A stretch of DNA of 64,000 nucleotides from JABGPL01 sp964387885 (GTDB lineage Bacteria; Electryoneota; AABM5-125-24; Hatepunaeales; Hatepunaeaceae), in assembly GCA_964387885.1 (NCBI GenBank), contig CAYLYZ010000001.1, positions 186,001-250,000 of the forward strand. Direction: 5' to 3'. A program made the position numbers and the translations under genes. The notes under the pieces were generated by a model. That model made no database searches. It was given only the letters and a program-made list of their open reading frames with translations, and had not been told where the DNA came from. This document shows positions 1-8,016 of this stretch, in pieces (within the stretch, counting starts at the first letter, position 1; every line of letters starts with the position of its first letter).

Positions 1-583
1 ACATATTGGATAATGCACCGACATTCGGCGATATTGCCCACCTGTTATCATTATAAACAACCGTTATGTCTGTATTACTTCCCCCCGCGTTATTCAATCC
101 TTCGAAAGCAAGGCCTCCGGTCATACCTCCATCACCAATAACCGCCAGCACCTTGAAATCTTCATCATGAAGATCCCGTGCTTGAGCCATACCAAGGGCT
201 GCTGAAATCGAAGTTGATGCATGACCTACACCAAACGTGTCATATTCACTCTCATCACGTCTGGGAAATCCTGCGATTCCGTTATACTGTCTATTCGTGT
301 GAAACTTATTTCTGCGACCGGTAAGTATCTTGTGAGAATATGCTTGACAACCTACATCCCATACGATCTGATCTCGAGGCGTATTATAAACATAATGCAA
401 GGCAATTGTAAGTTCTACTGTCCCAAGATTAGATCCCAGGTGTCCTCCGGTTTTTGACACGGTGTCAATAAGGAATTTTCGCAACTCTTCGGCAAGTACT
501 TCTAATTCCCTTTCCTTGAGTTTCTTTAAGTCAACGGGACTATTTATTTTGGAAAGCACTGGTGAACCTGATGATTTACTCAA
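1..583 (-). CDS. dxs: 1-deoxy-D-xylulose-5-phosphate synthase, N-terminal part (cut by window edge)
   Basis: Thiamine-diphosphate enzyme that condenses pyruvate and glyceraldehyde-3-phosphate in the first step of the MEP isoprenoid pathway. About 194 residues are visible. Seen: KTGGHLGSNLGTVELT, the IVWDVG...AYSHKILTGRR block, GVGHASTSISAALGMA, GDGGMTGGLAFEGLNNAG and a NDN metal/ThDP motif. I place the start at TTG (583-581) because GAGGAG lies 6 bases upstream; it overlaps the xseB stop by 8 bases, so it is probably translationally coupled. Oddities: the usual GHQAY reads GCQAY and the usual NDNxMSIS reads NDNRWAIS. dxr, a later step of the same pathway, lies at 18710. The C-terminus is beyond the window. 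Confidence 0.93.
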   Translation of the reverse strand, partial: MSKSSGSPVLSKINSPVDLKKLKERELEVLAEELRKFLIDTVSKTGGHLGSNLGTVELTIALHYVYNTPRDQIVWDVGCQAYSHKILTGRRNKFHTNRQYNGIAGFPRRDESEYDTFGVGHASTSISAALGMAQARDLHDEDFKVLAVIGDGGMTGGLAFEGLNNAGGSNTDITVVYNDNRWAISPNVGALSNM

Positions 584-818
584 GTTCTGTCTCCTCAATA
601 TTGTATCCATCTGGTTGAATCTTCAATATCTTAAGTCTCTTTTCAGCTTGATCCAGAATTGCATGACACGAGTCAATTAATTTCTGTCCTTCCGAATATA
701 ATTCAAAGGAGTCCTCAAGAGGTGTGTTGCTATCTTCAAGTTTCTTTGCGATCTCCTCCAATCGTTTGTATGCATCCTCAAAACTAAGCTGACTCTGCTG
801 ATTTTCATTTTTTGACAT
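576..818 (-). CDS. xseB: Exodeoxyribonuclease VII small subunit
   Basis: Small all-helical subunit that joins XseA to form exonuclease VII, a cytoplasmic single-strand DNA exonuclease. 80 residues, typical length. The helical motif SFEDAYKRLEEIAKKLED followed by SFELYSEGQKLI is the family core. A longer reading from 854 is possible, but ATG at 818 is preceded by GGAGG at 9 bases, and this start gives the normal N-terminus. It overlaps the end of xseA by 14 bases and its own stop overlaps the dxs start, the classical xseA-xseB-dxs arrangement. Confidence 0.93.
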   Translation of the reverse strand: MSKNENQQSQLSFEDAYKRLEEIAKKLEDSNTPLEDSFELYSEGQKLIDSCHAILDQAEKRLKILKIQPDGYNIEETELE

Positions 819-2016
819 CTTGCCAGACCTCCAATACATAGGCAGCGAAACCACCTTTTGATAGTTGCAATTTCAACTCTTCACCGGATTTAACCTGATT
901 ACTTGTTCGAACGATTACATCATCCTGACGTCTTGCTACACAATACCCACGTTCCATCACGGATTCGGGGGAAAGTGCTCTTAGCCTGCTTTTTACTGAT
1001 TCAAATGACTTTCCATAATCCATCACCTGTCTATTGAGATTTTTGCTCAATCGTCTCGATACGTCATCGAGTCTCTGCCTCTCATCTCCAATCCGCCCGG
1101 TAATCCTTTTAAAACCATACCCCATTGCTATTGAATTCACACGTTCCCGCCAGAGTGACAGCACTCGAACTACCGAGGTATTCAAGGTGAATGATCTTTC
1201 TTCTAAAGCTTTCTTGAGATCATCTTTATCAGGAACAACAAGACTTGCCACCGCTGTTGGAGTTGGTGCCCTGACATCAGCAGCCAGGTCACTCAGAGAA
1301 ATATCAACCTCGTGACCAACTGCTGAAACAATTGGTATTTCTGATGCAGCGACAGCTCTTATTACGACCTCTTCATTGAACGCCCAGAGGTCTTCTAATG
1401 ATCCCCCACCACGTCCGATTATTATCACATCTACAACGCTGAGTCTATTAAACGTTTCAATTGCTGCTGCAATTTCAGAAGCTGCACCTGCTCCCTGAAC
1501 TGCTACTGGCAATAAAATAACATCCGCAACGGGATACCTTTTTTTAAACCCCCACACGATATCACGAATAGCTGCACCGGTTGGAGATGTAGCGACGCCA
1601 ATCCTGGATGGAAAATATGGTAATGGTTTCTTGTTATTGAGATTAAAGAGACCTTCTTCAGAGAGTTTCTCCTTTAATGCATCAAATGCTGCCTGAAGAT
1701 CGCCAATACCAACCGGCATTGCAGACTGCACATCGAACTGATAGCGTCCTCCCTGCTCCCAAACAGTGACTTTCCCATAAAGCCTTATCGATAGTCCATC
1801 CTGAATTGTAAAGCCCGGAGTTTTCCGGGTCCTCCACATTACACAGGCTATCTGAGCTTTTTGATCCTTAAGCGTAAAATATCTATGCCCCGAACTATGT
1901 TGTTTGAAGTTAGATATCTCGCCCTCTACCCATAGCATTGGAAGACTGTCTTCAAGAAGATTTCTGATCTTCCGACTTAGATCTGAAACAGATATTACCT
2001 GTTCGGTTTTGTTCAA
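805..2016 (-). CDS. xseA: Exodeoxyribonuclease VII large subunit
   Basis: Catalytic subunit of exonuclease VII, which degrades single-stranded DNA in both directions during repair. 403 residues, near the usual 400-450. An N-terminal OB-fold is visible around residues 8-100 (LWVEGEISNFKQHSSGHRYF), then the catalytic domain with PTGAAIRDI, GRGGGSLEDLWAFNEE and SAVGHEVDISLSDLAADVRAPTPTAAA-like signatures (here APTPTAVASL). A coiled-coil stretch follows. Ends inside xseB. The 200-base space upstream separates it from the YfcE-like gene and holds one short palindrome. Confidence 0.95.
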   Translation of the reverse strand: MNKTEQVISVSDLSRKIRNLLEDSLPMLWVEGEISNFKQHSSGHRYFTLKDQKAQIACVMWRTRKTPGFTIQDGLSIRLYGKVTVWEQGGRYQFDVQSAMPVGIGDLQAAFDALKEKLSEEGLFNLNNKKPLPYFPSRIGVATSPTGAAIRDIVWGFKKRYPVADVILLPVAVQGAGAASEIAAAIETFNRLSVVDVIIIGRGGGSLEDLWAFNEEVVIRAVAASEIPIVSAVGHEVDISLSDLAADVRAPTPTAVASLVVPDKDDLKKALEERSFTLNTSVVRVLSLWRERVNSIAMGYGFKRITGRIGDERQRLDDVSRRLSKNLNRQVMDYGKSFESVKSRLRALSPESVMERGYCVARRQDDVIVRTSNQVKSGEELKLQLSKGGFAAYVLEVWQDVKK

Positions 2017-2110
2017 AATGCTACCAGGAGCTTAAAGTTTAGTATTTTTGGCTGTTTCGCCCTAATCCAGGTTTCCTAACCTCGGGGATTGAATAATTTA
2101 TCCATCTTTA

Positions 2111-2160
2111 TCAAACCGCAGCTCAAGCGGACAGGAATGTCCGCACTTCCCTTGAGATGG
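2111..2160. repeat. Intergenic palindrome (GGGAAGTGCGG family)
   Basis: GCGGACA and TGTCCGC (2127-2133 and 2138-2144) form a 7-bp stem around GGAA, with a flanking outer pair CTCAAG/CTTGAG at 2122-2127 and 2151-2156 (the CTCAAG shares base 2127 with the inner stem). Read on the minus strand the element begins GGGAAGTGCGGACATTCC, resembling the ends of the palindromes at 4282, 28969, 54385 and 58056. It lies between the YfcE-like gene and xseA. Confidence 0.6.
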
Positions 2161-2221
2161 AAGCCTGACAATTTATTCGACTATTTAAATCCAGAGCAAA
2201 GAAATCTCTGAACAGATATTT

Positions 2222-2734
2222 CTATCTTGTCAGAGATTTCTCCAGTTCACCATTCAAAGCATAGATTTCAGCTTTGATATGAGTACTATCAATCTCAATA
2301 AGCCCGTAACTTGGGTATGGTGCACGTCGATGATCCGTCGGACTGCCCGGATTCAACATAATTACACCATCCCAGGATTTGAGCAGGTATTGATGGCTAT
2401 GGCCAAATATTATAATATCAACGTCTTTAAACAAGTTGCGTACATTATACACAACCTGGTCCGGTGCCCCGAAACCATGAACCACACCTATCCTGATACC
2501 CTCAGCATCAAGCCTTGTTCTTTCAGGAAAGTGTGAAGAAACAGGCAGTGCGTCCATATTTCCACGAACAGCAACGACCTTACAGTTTTCTTCTAATCCA
2601 AATAGTACAGCCTCTCTGGTTACATCTCCGGCATGGATAACCAAATCAACCTGTTTGGCAATTTCCAAAATTTGGGTGGGCATGTCCTCCGATCTCTTTA
2701 AATGAGTATCGGAAATTACCAGAATCCTGACCAC
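2222..2734 (-). CDS. YfcE/MJ0936-family metallophosphoesterase
   Basis: Cytoplasmic two-metal phosphodiesterase of the calcineurin-like superfamily; family members hydrolyse bis-pNPP-type phosphodiesters and the cellular substrate is generally unknown. 170 residues, full length. The metal-binding motifs appear in order: SDTH (D9, H11), AGDV (D37), GNMD (N59), VHGFG (H86) and GHSH (111-114), then NPGS. The 3' neighbour is xseA after about 200 bases; upstream is the small ribosomal gene, only about 20 bases away, and the two probably share a transcript with HU. Confidence 0.85.
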   Translation of the reverse strand: MVRILVISDTHLKRSEDMPTQILEIAKQVDLVIHAGDVTREAVLFGLEENCKVVAVRGNMDALPVSSHFPERTRLDAEGIRIGVVHGFGAPDQVVYNVRNLFKDVDIIIFGHSHQYLLKSWDGVIMLNPGSPTDHRRAPYPSYGLIEIDSTHIKAEIYALNGELEKSLTR

Positions 2735-2754
2735 AAGTTATTCCTAAAAAACTT

Positions 2755-2850
2755 CTACCGAACCTTTTTCTTGTGACGATTCTTACGGAGACGTTTTTTT
2801 CTTTTATGCGTCGCCATCTTGTGACGTTTCCGTTTTTTACCGCAGGGCAA
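2755..2850 (-). CDS. Tiny basic ribosomal protein, AURKAIP1/COX24-like (bS38 type)
   Basis: A 31-residue, extremely basic peptide: starts LPCGKKRKRHKMATHKRKKR and ends RKNRHKKKVR. The GKKRKRHK-ATHKRKKR block matches the AURKAIP1/COX24 C-terminal domain known as a stand-alone small-subunit ribosomal protein in Bacteroidota and relatives. The start is TTG at 2850 with AGGAG 3 bases upstream; an internal ATG (2817-2815) is less likely because it would remove the conserved N-terminal half. It lies between HU and the YfcE-like gene on the same strand. About half of the residues are Lys or Arg, consistent with rRNA binding. Confidence 0.8.
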   Translation of the reverse strand: MPCGKKRKRHKMATHKRKKRLRKNRHKKKVR

Positions 2851-2885
2851 TTGCTCCTCGCACGTTAAATTATTTTAATCATTGT

Positions 2886-3170
2886 TTACAACTTTACACC
2901 TTTCACAGCTTCACGTAATTTAGGAGATGGTTTGAATATCGGAACAGTCCTGGCTTCTACCTGAACAGGTTCTCCCGTACGTGGATTTACTGCTTTTCGA
3001 GCTGCTCTACTGACACATCGAAAAGTACCAAATCGTCGTAATTCAACAGTACCACCAGAAATTAACTCACCTTCGATGGATTTCAGAATTCCCTCGAAGA
3101 CTGCTGAGACTTCGGCACGAGTCAAACCGGTGGCGTTGGATACCTTCTCAACAATTTCAGCGCGGTTCAT
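2886..3170 (-). CDS. HU/IHF-family DNA-binding protein
   Basis: Nucleoid-associated dimeric DNA-bending protein of 94 residues. It shows the family order: helix-turn-helix dimer core (NRAEIVEKVSNATGLTRAEV), then GTVELRRFGTF, then the DNA-gripping arm RKAVNPRTGEPVQVEARTVP, ending FKPSPKLREAV. A longer reading from 3221 exists, but ATG at 3170 is preceded by GGAGG 5 bases away and gives the standard N-terminus. It is first in its transcription direction, divergent from hemC. HU and IHF subunits cannot be separated with certainty from this sequence. Confidence 0.92.
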   Translation of the reverse strand: MNRAEIVEKVSNATGLTRAEVSAVFEGILKSIEGELISGGTVELRRFGTFRCVSRAARKAVNPRTGEPVQVEARTVPIFKPSPKLREAVKGVKL

Positions 3171-3361
3171 ACTTACCTCCGTATATTTCCGTAAAAACTG
3201 TAACTTTAGAAGATAAACCATAATCCCGTCTCCTGCAAGCTATTTTGTGCTAACTATTAACAGAAAAGCAGTTATAATACAGTATTATTTAATATTTATT
3301 CATTTGATCTTATCCTTTCCATTCACTATTTTGATATCAATAATCAAAAACAGGAAGATCC

Positions 3362-4261
3362 TTGCGCAAAATCATCGTCGGAAGCAGAGGCAGCGAGCTG
3401 GCATTAACACAAACAAAAACTGTAGTTGATGCCATCCAGGATAAAACAAACCTTAAATGTGAAGTGCGTGTAATCAAGACTAAAGGAGACCTTGACCAGG
3501 TTAATCCCCTCGCATCAATCGGAGCTACAGGCTTGTTTACGCGGGAAATAGAGACACAATTATTAGGCGGAGACATAGATGTCGCCGTACACTCCCTTAA
3601 AGACCTGCCACTTCTCCAGCCCGAGGGATTGATGATTGCCGCTATCTCAAAAAGGGTAAACCCGGCAGATGTCCTCGTAATTTCTCCGGATGTCTTTCAG
3701 TCTGACAGGCCAGAAATACCCTTAAAAGCCGGATCTACAGTCGGGACTTCGTCTATGCGACGAAAATCTCAAATACTAAGAATGCGAGATGATCTCCAAA
3801 TAGAACCGATTCGCGGAAATGTAACGACACGATTGGATAAAATAGCAAAAGGAAAATATGGAGCATCGGTTTTTGCTGCGGCTGGATTGGAAAGGCTAGG
3901 TTTGAACCTTGATAATTTCAAAGTATTCGAACTTAGCTGTGATGAGTTCCCACCTGCCCCGGGTCAAGGAGCACTTGCTATCGAAATGCGGGTAGATGAC
4001 CCGGATCTTGGAAAAGTAAATCAGACACTCAACGATGACTCAACCTCAGAATGTGTCCGCGCCGAACGTGAAATTCTCGCTCTTTTCGGCGGGGGATGTT
4101 CTCTGCCATTGGGCGTATTGATTGAATACTACTCCGGTGCATATCACCTTACGGGATCATATCAAACGGAAAAGATATTCAGAAGAGCGAAATTTGAGGA
4201 TAAAGATATTAAGACCGGCGTTGTAAGACTGCATAAAGAACTGTCCGGTGAAGGCACCTGA
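3362..4261 (+). CDS. hemC: Hydroxymethylbilane synthase (porphobilinogen deaminase)
   Basis: Polymerises four porphobilinogens to hydroxymethylbilane, the precursor of uroporphyrinogen III, heme and siroheme. 299 residues. N-terminal IIVGSRGSELALTQT, HSLKDLP with catalytic Asp (D81), SSMRRKSQ, RGNVTTRLDK, APGQGALAIE, and C246 in LFGGGCSLPLG, which holds the dipyrromethane cofactor. The start is TTG with AGGA upstream. It stands alone, far from the hemA/cobA-hemD genes near 37-40 kb, although its product feeds the same pathway. Confidence 0.95.
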   Translation: MRKIIVGSRGSELALTQTKTVVDAIQDKTNLKCEVRVIKTKGDLDQVNPLASIGATGLFTREIETQLLGGDIDVAVHSLKDLPLLQPEGLMIAAISKRVNPADVLVISPDVFQSDRPEIPLKAGSTVGTSSMRRKSQILRMRDDLQIEPIRGNVTTRLDKIAKGKYGASVFAAAGLERLGLNLDNFKVFELSCDEFPPAPGQGALAIEMRVDDPDLGKVNQTLNDDSTSECVRAEREILALFGGGCSLPLGVLIEYYSGAYHLTGSYQTEKIFRRAKFEDKDIKTGVVRLHKELSGEGT

Positions 4262-4281
4262 CAGCACTCCTCACCGGAAAA

Positions 4282-4651
4282 AGTAGGATCGGCATTCCTG
4301 CCTGTCCATCCCGCACAAGCGGGAACCTAAGTTAGGATTTACTGAAAAAATCATGATGTTTGATTTTCGCACATGCTCGTTTATTACCCCCTCTTTAATC
4401 CCCCTCTGCAACAGCAGGGGAAGAGACCATTCTCCCCCCTTCTATTGAAGGGGGGAACTAAAGGGGGGTTGAGTTACCAGATTAATGCAATCTATTTCAC
4501 TGAAAAGGTAATTATCCCTGCACCTAATAACTGATTTTCATGGTTTAACTCTTGTAGATCATAATATTATGACTTATTCAGCAAACACTAAGTTAGCAAA
4601 CACACGACTCCGTCTATCGACGGATGGTCGGACAGGAATGACCGTCCTACT
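4282..4651. repeat. Possible 370-bp MITE-like element with terminal inverted repeats
   Basis: The 392-base gap between hemC and the next gene contains no credible gene. Its left end begins AGTAGGATCGGCATTCCTG; the reverse complement of its right end begins AGTAGGACGGTCATTCCTG and both continue into CCATCC, giving roughly 30-bp imperfect terminal inverted repeats. The interior holds a C-rich imperfect inverted repeat at 4386-4470. It could be one non-autonomous element or two nearby copies of the short palindrome family found elsewhere in the window. Confidence 0.5.
4386..4470. repeat. C-rich/G-rich imperfect inverted repeat
   Basis: The left part (ACCCCCTCTTTAATCCCCC) and the reverse complement of the right part (ACCCCCCTTTAGTTCCCCC) match closely, with a small GCAACAGC loop region inside. 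It can fold into a long hairpin downstream of hemC, but lacks the terminal T run of a typical intrinsic terminator. Confidence 0.6.
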
Positions 4652-4653
4652 GA

Positions 4654-5493
4654 TTAATTCTTCAACACTTCAATGAGCTCCTCGCACCCACCTTCAGCTA
4701 AATAACCTGCATGATCATTGACATTCTCAAATTTCCGACCGACAATTTCGGAACATTCAAATTTGTAATCTGTATGTTTCAGAAATCTCTCTATCAGTTC
4801 AATCGCCTTAGGATCTTTAAAATCCATCTTAATGTCTTCGTCTTTGCCCTTTTTTACCCCATTAATCCATATCGCAGCCCCAAGTGCTCCACAAGCACCA
4901 CCGCTCAAGCCAATTCCACCGGCAAATCCGGATGCCATTACCGTCTGCAGGTCGGAGAGACCTGCTTTTTGCGCTAATACTGCTGCACAACTCACTGGAA
5001 AGGAAGGCGCATCGACATTATCTTCGGAAAGAGCGGTATTTATGTCATTGTAAGCAATTGGGGCGTATCTTGCTGACATGCGGAGGCAACCGATTGTTCC
5101 TCCTTTTATGAGGAAGAACTTGATCATCTTCCAGGTTGAGGATGACTTGTCAATATCGGTTATTTCGAGGCAGTTTATGGTGTTTTCGCGTGTTCTGAAT
5201 GAATCCACAACCATTTGTGAAGCAAGAAGTGCCATTGTTTCTGCTTTCGCACCTGCACCAAAGCGTTTATGTGCCTCAGCCCCGGCTGCCAGGGCTGCTC
5301 CCCAGATCATTCCGCATTGATACCCATGCTGCATTATACCGCCTGCCAGGGGCATAGAAGCATTCTCCTCAAGCTTCAATGGGTGATCAAAAGCCCGGTC
5401 AAGAACGTTGACAATTGTCTCCGAGCATGTCCCAACCTTCATGAAGGTACGCATTGCCCGCATTGACGGTATGTTGTTTTTAGCTTTTGCCAT
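4654..5493 (-). CDS. C_GCAxxG_C_C family redox protein (two modules)
   Basis: 279 residues, no signal peptide. The C_GCAxxG_C_C family is a cysteine-patterned, putatively redox-active family frequent in anaerobes; biochemical function is not established. Seen: a first module with GTCSETI, then MPLAGGIMQHGYQCGMIWGAALAAG-type sequence split over residues 45-75, and a second with SCAAVLAQ followed by GFAGGIGLSGGACGALGAAIW. The repetition suggests internal duplication. More cysteines follow near the C-terminus (FECSE, GGCEE). Isolated between two repeat-containing gaps, so context gives no function. Confidence 0.75.
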   Translation of the reverse strand: MAKAKNNIPSMRAMRTFMKVGTCSETIVNVLDRAFDHPLKLEENASMPLAGGIMQHGYQCGMIWGAALAAGAEAHKRFGAGAKAETMALLASQMVVDSFRTRENTINCLEITDIDKSSSTWKMIKFFLIKGGTIGCLRMSARYAPIAYNDINTALSEDNVDAPSFPVSCAAVLAQKAGLSDLQTVMASGFAGGIGLSGGACGALGAAIWINGVKKGKDEDIKMDFKDPKAIELIERFLKHTDYKFECSEIVGRKFENVNDHAGYLAEGGCEELIEVLKN

Positions 5494-5561
5494 CAGGTTT
5501 CTCTTTAATTATTGTCAAATGCATTAGTTCAGAATTATAGCATTCCCAAAAGTACTGAAGG

Positions 5562-5650
5562 ATGTTAGTCAACGCGAGAAACGAAGTGACGAAGCGATCT
5601 GTTTGAATATATGCGACATAAGAGATTGCTTCACTGCGTTCGCAAAGACT
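5562..5650. repeat. Dispersed palindromic repeat, copy A
   Basis: Shares GACGAAGCG, then a variable centre, then AGAGATTGCTTCACT-CGTTCGCAAAGA with a copy at 39141-39227. The element is itself a degenerate palindrome (CGAAGTGACGAAGCGAT against GATTGCTTCACTGCG). It fills most of the 276-base gap upstream of the C_GCAxxG_C_C gene. Such GAAGC/GCTTC palindromes are known as short non-coding repeats in many bacteria. Confidence 0.7.
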
Positions 5651-5769
5651 ATGCTTTCAATAAATGCTAAAAAACACATTTCCACTTTTAGACCTTCTTC
5701 AACATAACGGTGCGCATCGACGATTTGTTCCGATGGATTGTGATTTATTTACCACGAAATTTAATCAAT

Positions 5770-7887
5770 TTACTTAATAAGAGTAACATTTACCTGGTCG
5801 ACGTCTCCCGCGTTCTTAATCCTTAATAAGTACGTGCCCGAGCTCAGGTATCCGGTAATGCTTCCAAGGCTCTTTTGCCTGAGACCAGATCCTATGCTGA
5901 ATTCCCTTTCATACCAGATTTCTCTTCCGAGCCGGTCGTAAATCAAGAATTCTACAACTCCCGATTGTTTGATATCATATTGTATGGTGAGAGAATTGTT
6001 AAATGGATTTGGGAATACTGAATTTATCGATACTGATGATGGGAATAGATTCCTTCTGCCAATTCCTGGCTTCACGTCCAATGCGAGTTCAATATCGATT
6101 TTTCCCCACCCCCAGGAGAAATTTGGGACATTTCCGGTGAATTCATCTGTTCGTGCTGAGGTGAGAATCCTTCTGCGAAGTTGAGCTGGTGTCATTTCGG
6201 GATTTGCCTGCAGTATTAGCGCAGCAGCACCAGCAGCAGCCGGACTCGACATCGAAGTGCCTTCAAGCGCGATATAATCGGCAGGTTCACCAAAAGTCCC
6301 ATCGTTTGAAACGATTCGTGATGCCATCGATGGATGATTTAAAGGAATTATCTCAGTGTGTCGACAAGAAATTGTCTGTTCTCCGGGGGCTGTAATATCT
6401 GGTTTTTGGACTCCATCAATTCGGGGTCCTCGCGATGAGAACCAGGTGAGATTATTTAGTGTCCCACTGAAATCTCTCTCAAAGCCCCGATAATCCATAA
6501 AGGTATCTCGACTTGTATAAGCTCCAACTGAAATACAGCTGTCAGCAGTGGAGGGAACTCCTACGAGGGTTGTTCGATCTGCCTGTATGAAACGGAGGTC
6601 CCAATAATGGGAGATAAAAAGGTGGAATTCCTGATTCTGTTCAGAATTATTAGTAACTTCAATAAAATATGAAATTGAATCCGCTGGCAACTCCAGTATT
6701 GGCAGGTAAATCCTGGCTTCCGTTCCACGCGGACTTGAAACCCATTCCGGTTCATCATAGAATGTCTGTTCACCCCTGTCATCGAGAATTACAGCGCTAA
6801 TGTCCCTGTGAACAGATGTATCTGGCCCATCATACCAGGATAAGATCAGCTGCCAGGTCGCTCCGGCCTGCGGCATTTGGGCAACTACCTGAATCGGTCT
6901 TGTTGTTTCTCCGGCTCGAACAGTTTGTTTATGATGCCAGCCTCTTGCACCTGAGTTTCCTGCGGACATAAAATTCGTTACACCCTGTGACACCGCCCAG
7001 TCAACTGCCTGCTCCTCTGCTGACGAACCATCATTAAAACCATCGTTACCACCGTAGCTCATAGTGGCAATATCTGCATCCGCCCATGCCGCTGCCCCGC
7101 GTATTGCCCCAACAGTTGCAGCAACAGTTGCTTCCGGTGAATCGTCCTTTCCTATTTTAAAATAAAGTGGATCTGCGTCCGGAGCCATCCCGCGAAACAT
7201 TCCCTCTGAAAGTACTCCGGAACCAAAAGCTGTTCCTGCAGTATGTGTCCCGTGACCTGAACGGTGATCGGAGACATCTACGCTTGTATCCGGATAATCC
7301 GCATAATCCATAGATGCTGCAGGTTCCGGAAGATCTGGATGCTCAAGTTGAAAACCGGAGTCAATTACAAGCAGTCGAATTCCACTCCCAGTCAGAGAAG
7401 GCTGGCGTTGCCATGCAAATGACGCGCCGGTTTCAATCGCTGCTAAATCGTTTAAAGGTTGGAGTTTCCGATATGCTGACGTAATCCTCTTTACTTTGCT
7501 GTCCGTCGCTAACATTCGCAAAATTGAGGATTTCACTTCTATCAGCACATAACCTGTCCGGTGCCCTCCTACGGGGGGCATCCAGGTATGTGGATAAAGT
7601 TTCTCAACCACATAATAAAGCCATTCAAAACTATCCTTGACATTAATTTCACTTAAATGGATAAAAACTGGCAACACCGGATCCAACTCGGCAGGAACGC
7701 CGTAACTGATTAGTCTTTTAAAATTCTCTGCGGTCGGTTTTGACCTGTAGTTCTCAATCAGATGAAGATCACGTGCCATGTAAAGGTCCAACTTACTCGT
7801 CGGATGGTTCGACTCAACAGATGCCGTCACAGGTGAACATGATAACGTCAGAGTAATTATTAATGCTGCCAAAAACAGTTTTTTCAT
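5770..7887 (-). CDS. Secreted subtilisin-like (S8) serine protease with C-terminal PNPFN sorting/Ig-like module
   Basis: 705 residues. The signal peptide (MKKLFLAALIITLTLSCSPV) is followed by a prodomain-like region, then a peptidase S8 domain with catalytic Asp in LLVIDSGF (D176), His in GHGTHTAGTA (H212) and Ser in GTSMSSPAAAG (S545). A large beta-rich insert (about 320-440) separates the His and Ser motifs. The C-terminus carries NSVFPNPFNNSLTIQYDI and a FlgD-Ig/Por-secretion-tail-like fold, the type used for export or surface attachment in FCB bacteria. Probably extracellular protein degradation. It sits directly downstream of a second subtilase, separated by a terminator. Confidence 0.9.
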   Translation of the reverse strand: MKKLFLAALIITLTLSCSPVTASVESNHPTSKLDLYMARDLHLIENYRSKPTAENFKRLISYGVPAELDPVLPVFIHLSEINVKDSFEWLYYVVEKLYPHTWMPPVGGHRTGYVLIEVKSSILRMLATDSKVKRITSAYRKLQPLNDLAAIETGASFAWQRQPSLTGSGIRLLVIDSGFQLEHPDLPEPAASMDYADYPDTSVDVSDHRSGHGTHTAGTAFGSGVLSEGMFRGMAPDADPLYFKIGKDDSPEATVAATVGAIRGAAAWADADIATMSYGGNDGFNDGSSAEEQAVDWAVSQGVTNFMSAGNSGARGWHHKQTVRAGETTRPIQVVAQMPQAGATWQLILSWYDGPDTSVHRDISAVILDDRGEQTFYDEPEWVSSPRGTEARIYLPILELPADSISYFIEVTNNSEQNQEFHLFISHYWDLRFIQADRTTLVGVPSTADSCISVGAYTSRDTFMDYRGFERDFSGTLNNLTWFSSRGPRIDGVQKPDITAPGEQTISCRHTEIIPLNHPSMASRIVSNDGTFGEPADYIALEGTSMSSPAAAGAAALILQANPEMTPAQLRRRILTSARTDEFTGNVPNFSWGWGKIDIELALDVKPGIGRRNLFPSSVSINSVFPNPFNNSLTIQYDIKQSGVVEFLIYDRLGREIWYEREFSIGSGLRQKSLGSITGYLSSGTYLLRIKNAGDVDQVNVTLIK

Positions 7888-7912
7888 GACCTAATCCTTA
7901 AACTATTAAACA

Positions 7913-7953
7913 GAAAAAGCTTGTCCGAATTGTTATGTCGAACAAGCTTTTTC
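7913..7953 (-). terminator. Intrinsic terminator of the upstream subtilase gene
   Basis: A perfect 12-bp inverted repeat, GAAAAAGCTTGT at 7913-7924 and ACAAGCTTTTTC at 7942-7953, with a 17-base loop. On the minus strand the stem ends in GCTTTTTC, giving a U-rich tail. It lies 64 bases after the stop of the gene at 8017-10653 and before the start at 7887, so the two subtilases are likely separately transcribed. Confidence 0.75.
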
Positions 7954-8016
7954 AAAGTTCGCAAACCTAAGTCTTCAAAGAGACGAATTTCAATTTATAC
8001 CGATCAGAATCCTTCA

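Noticed and set aside
3241..3300. Promoter for hemC from the TATAAT at 3273-3278
   Set aside because: The nearest TTG-type -35 candidates are at unsuitable distances (22 bases), so I do not list it as a promoter.
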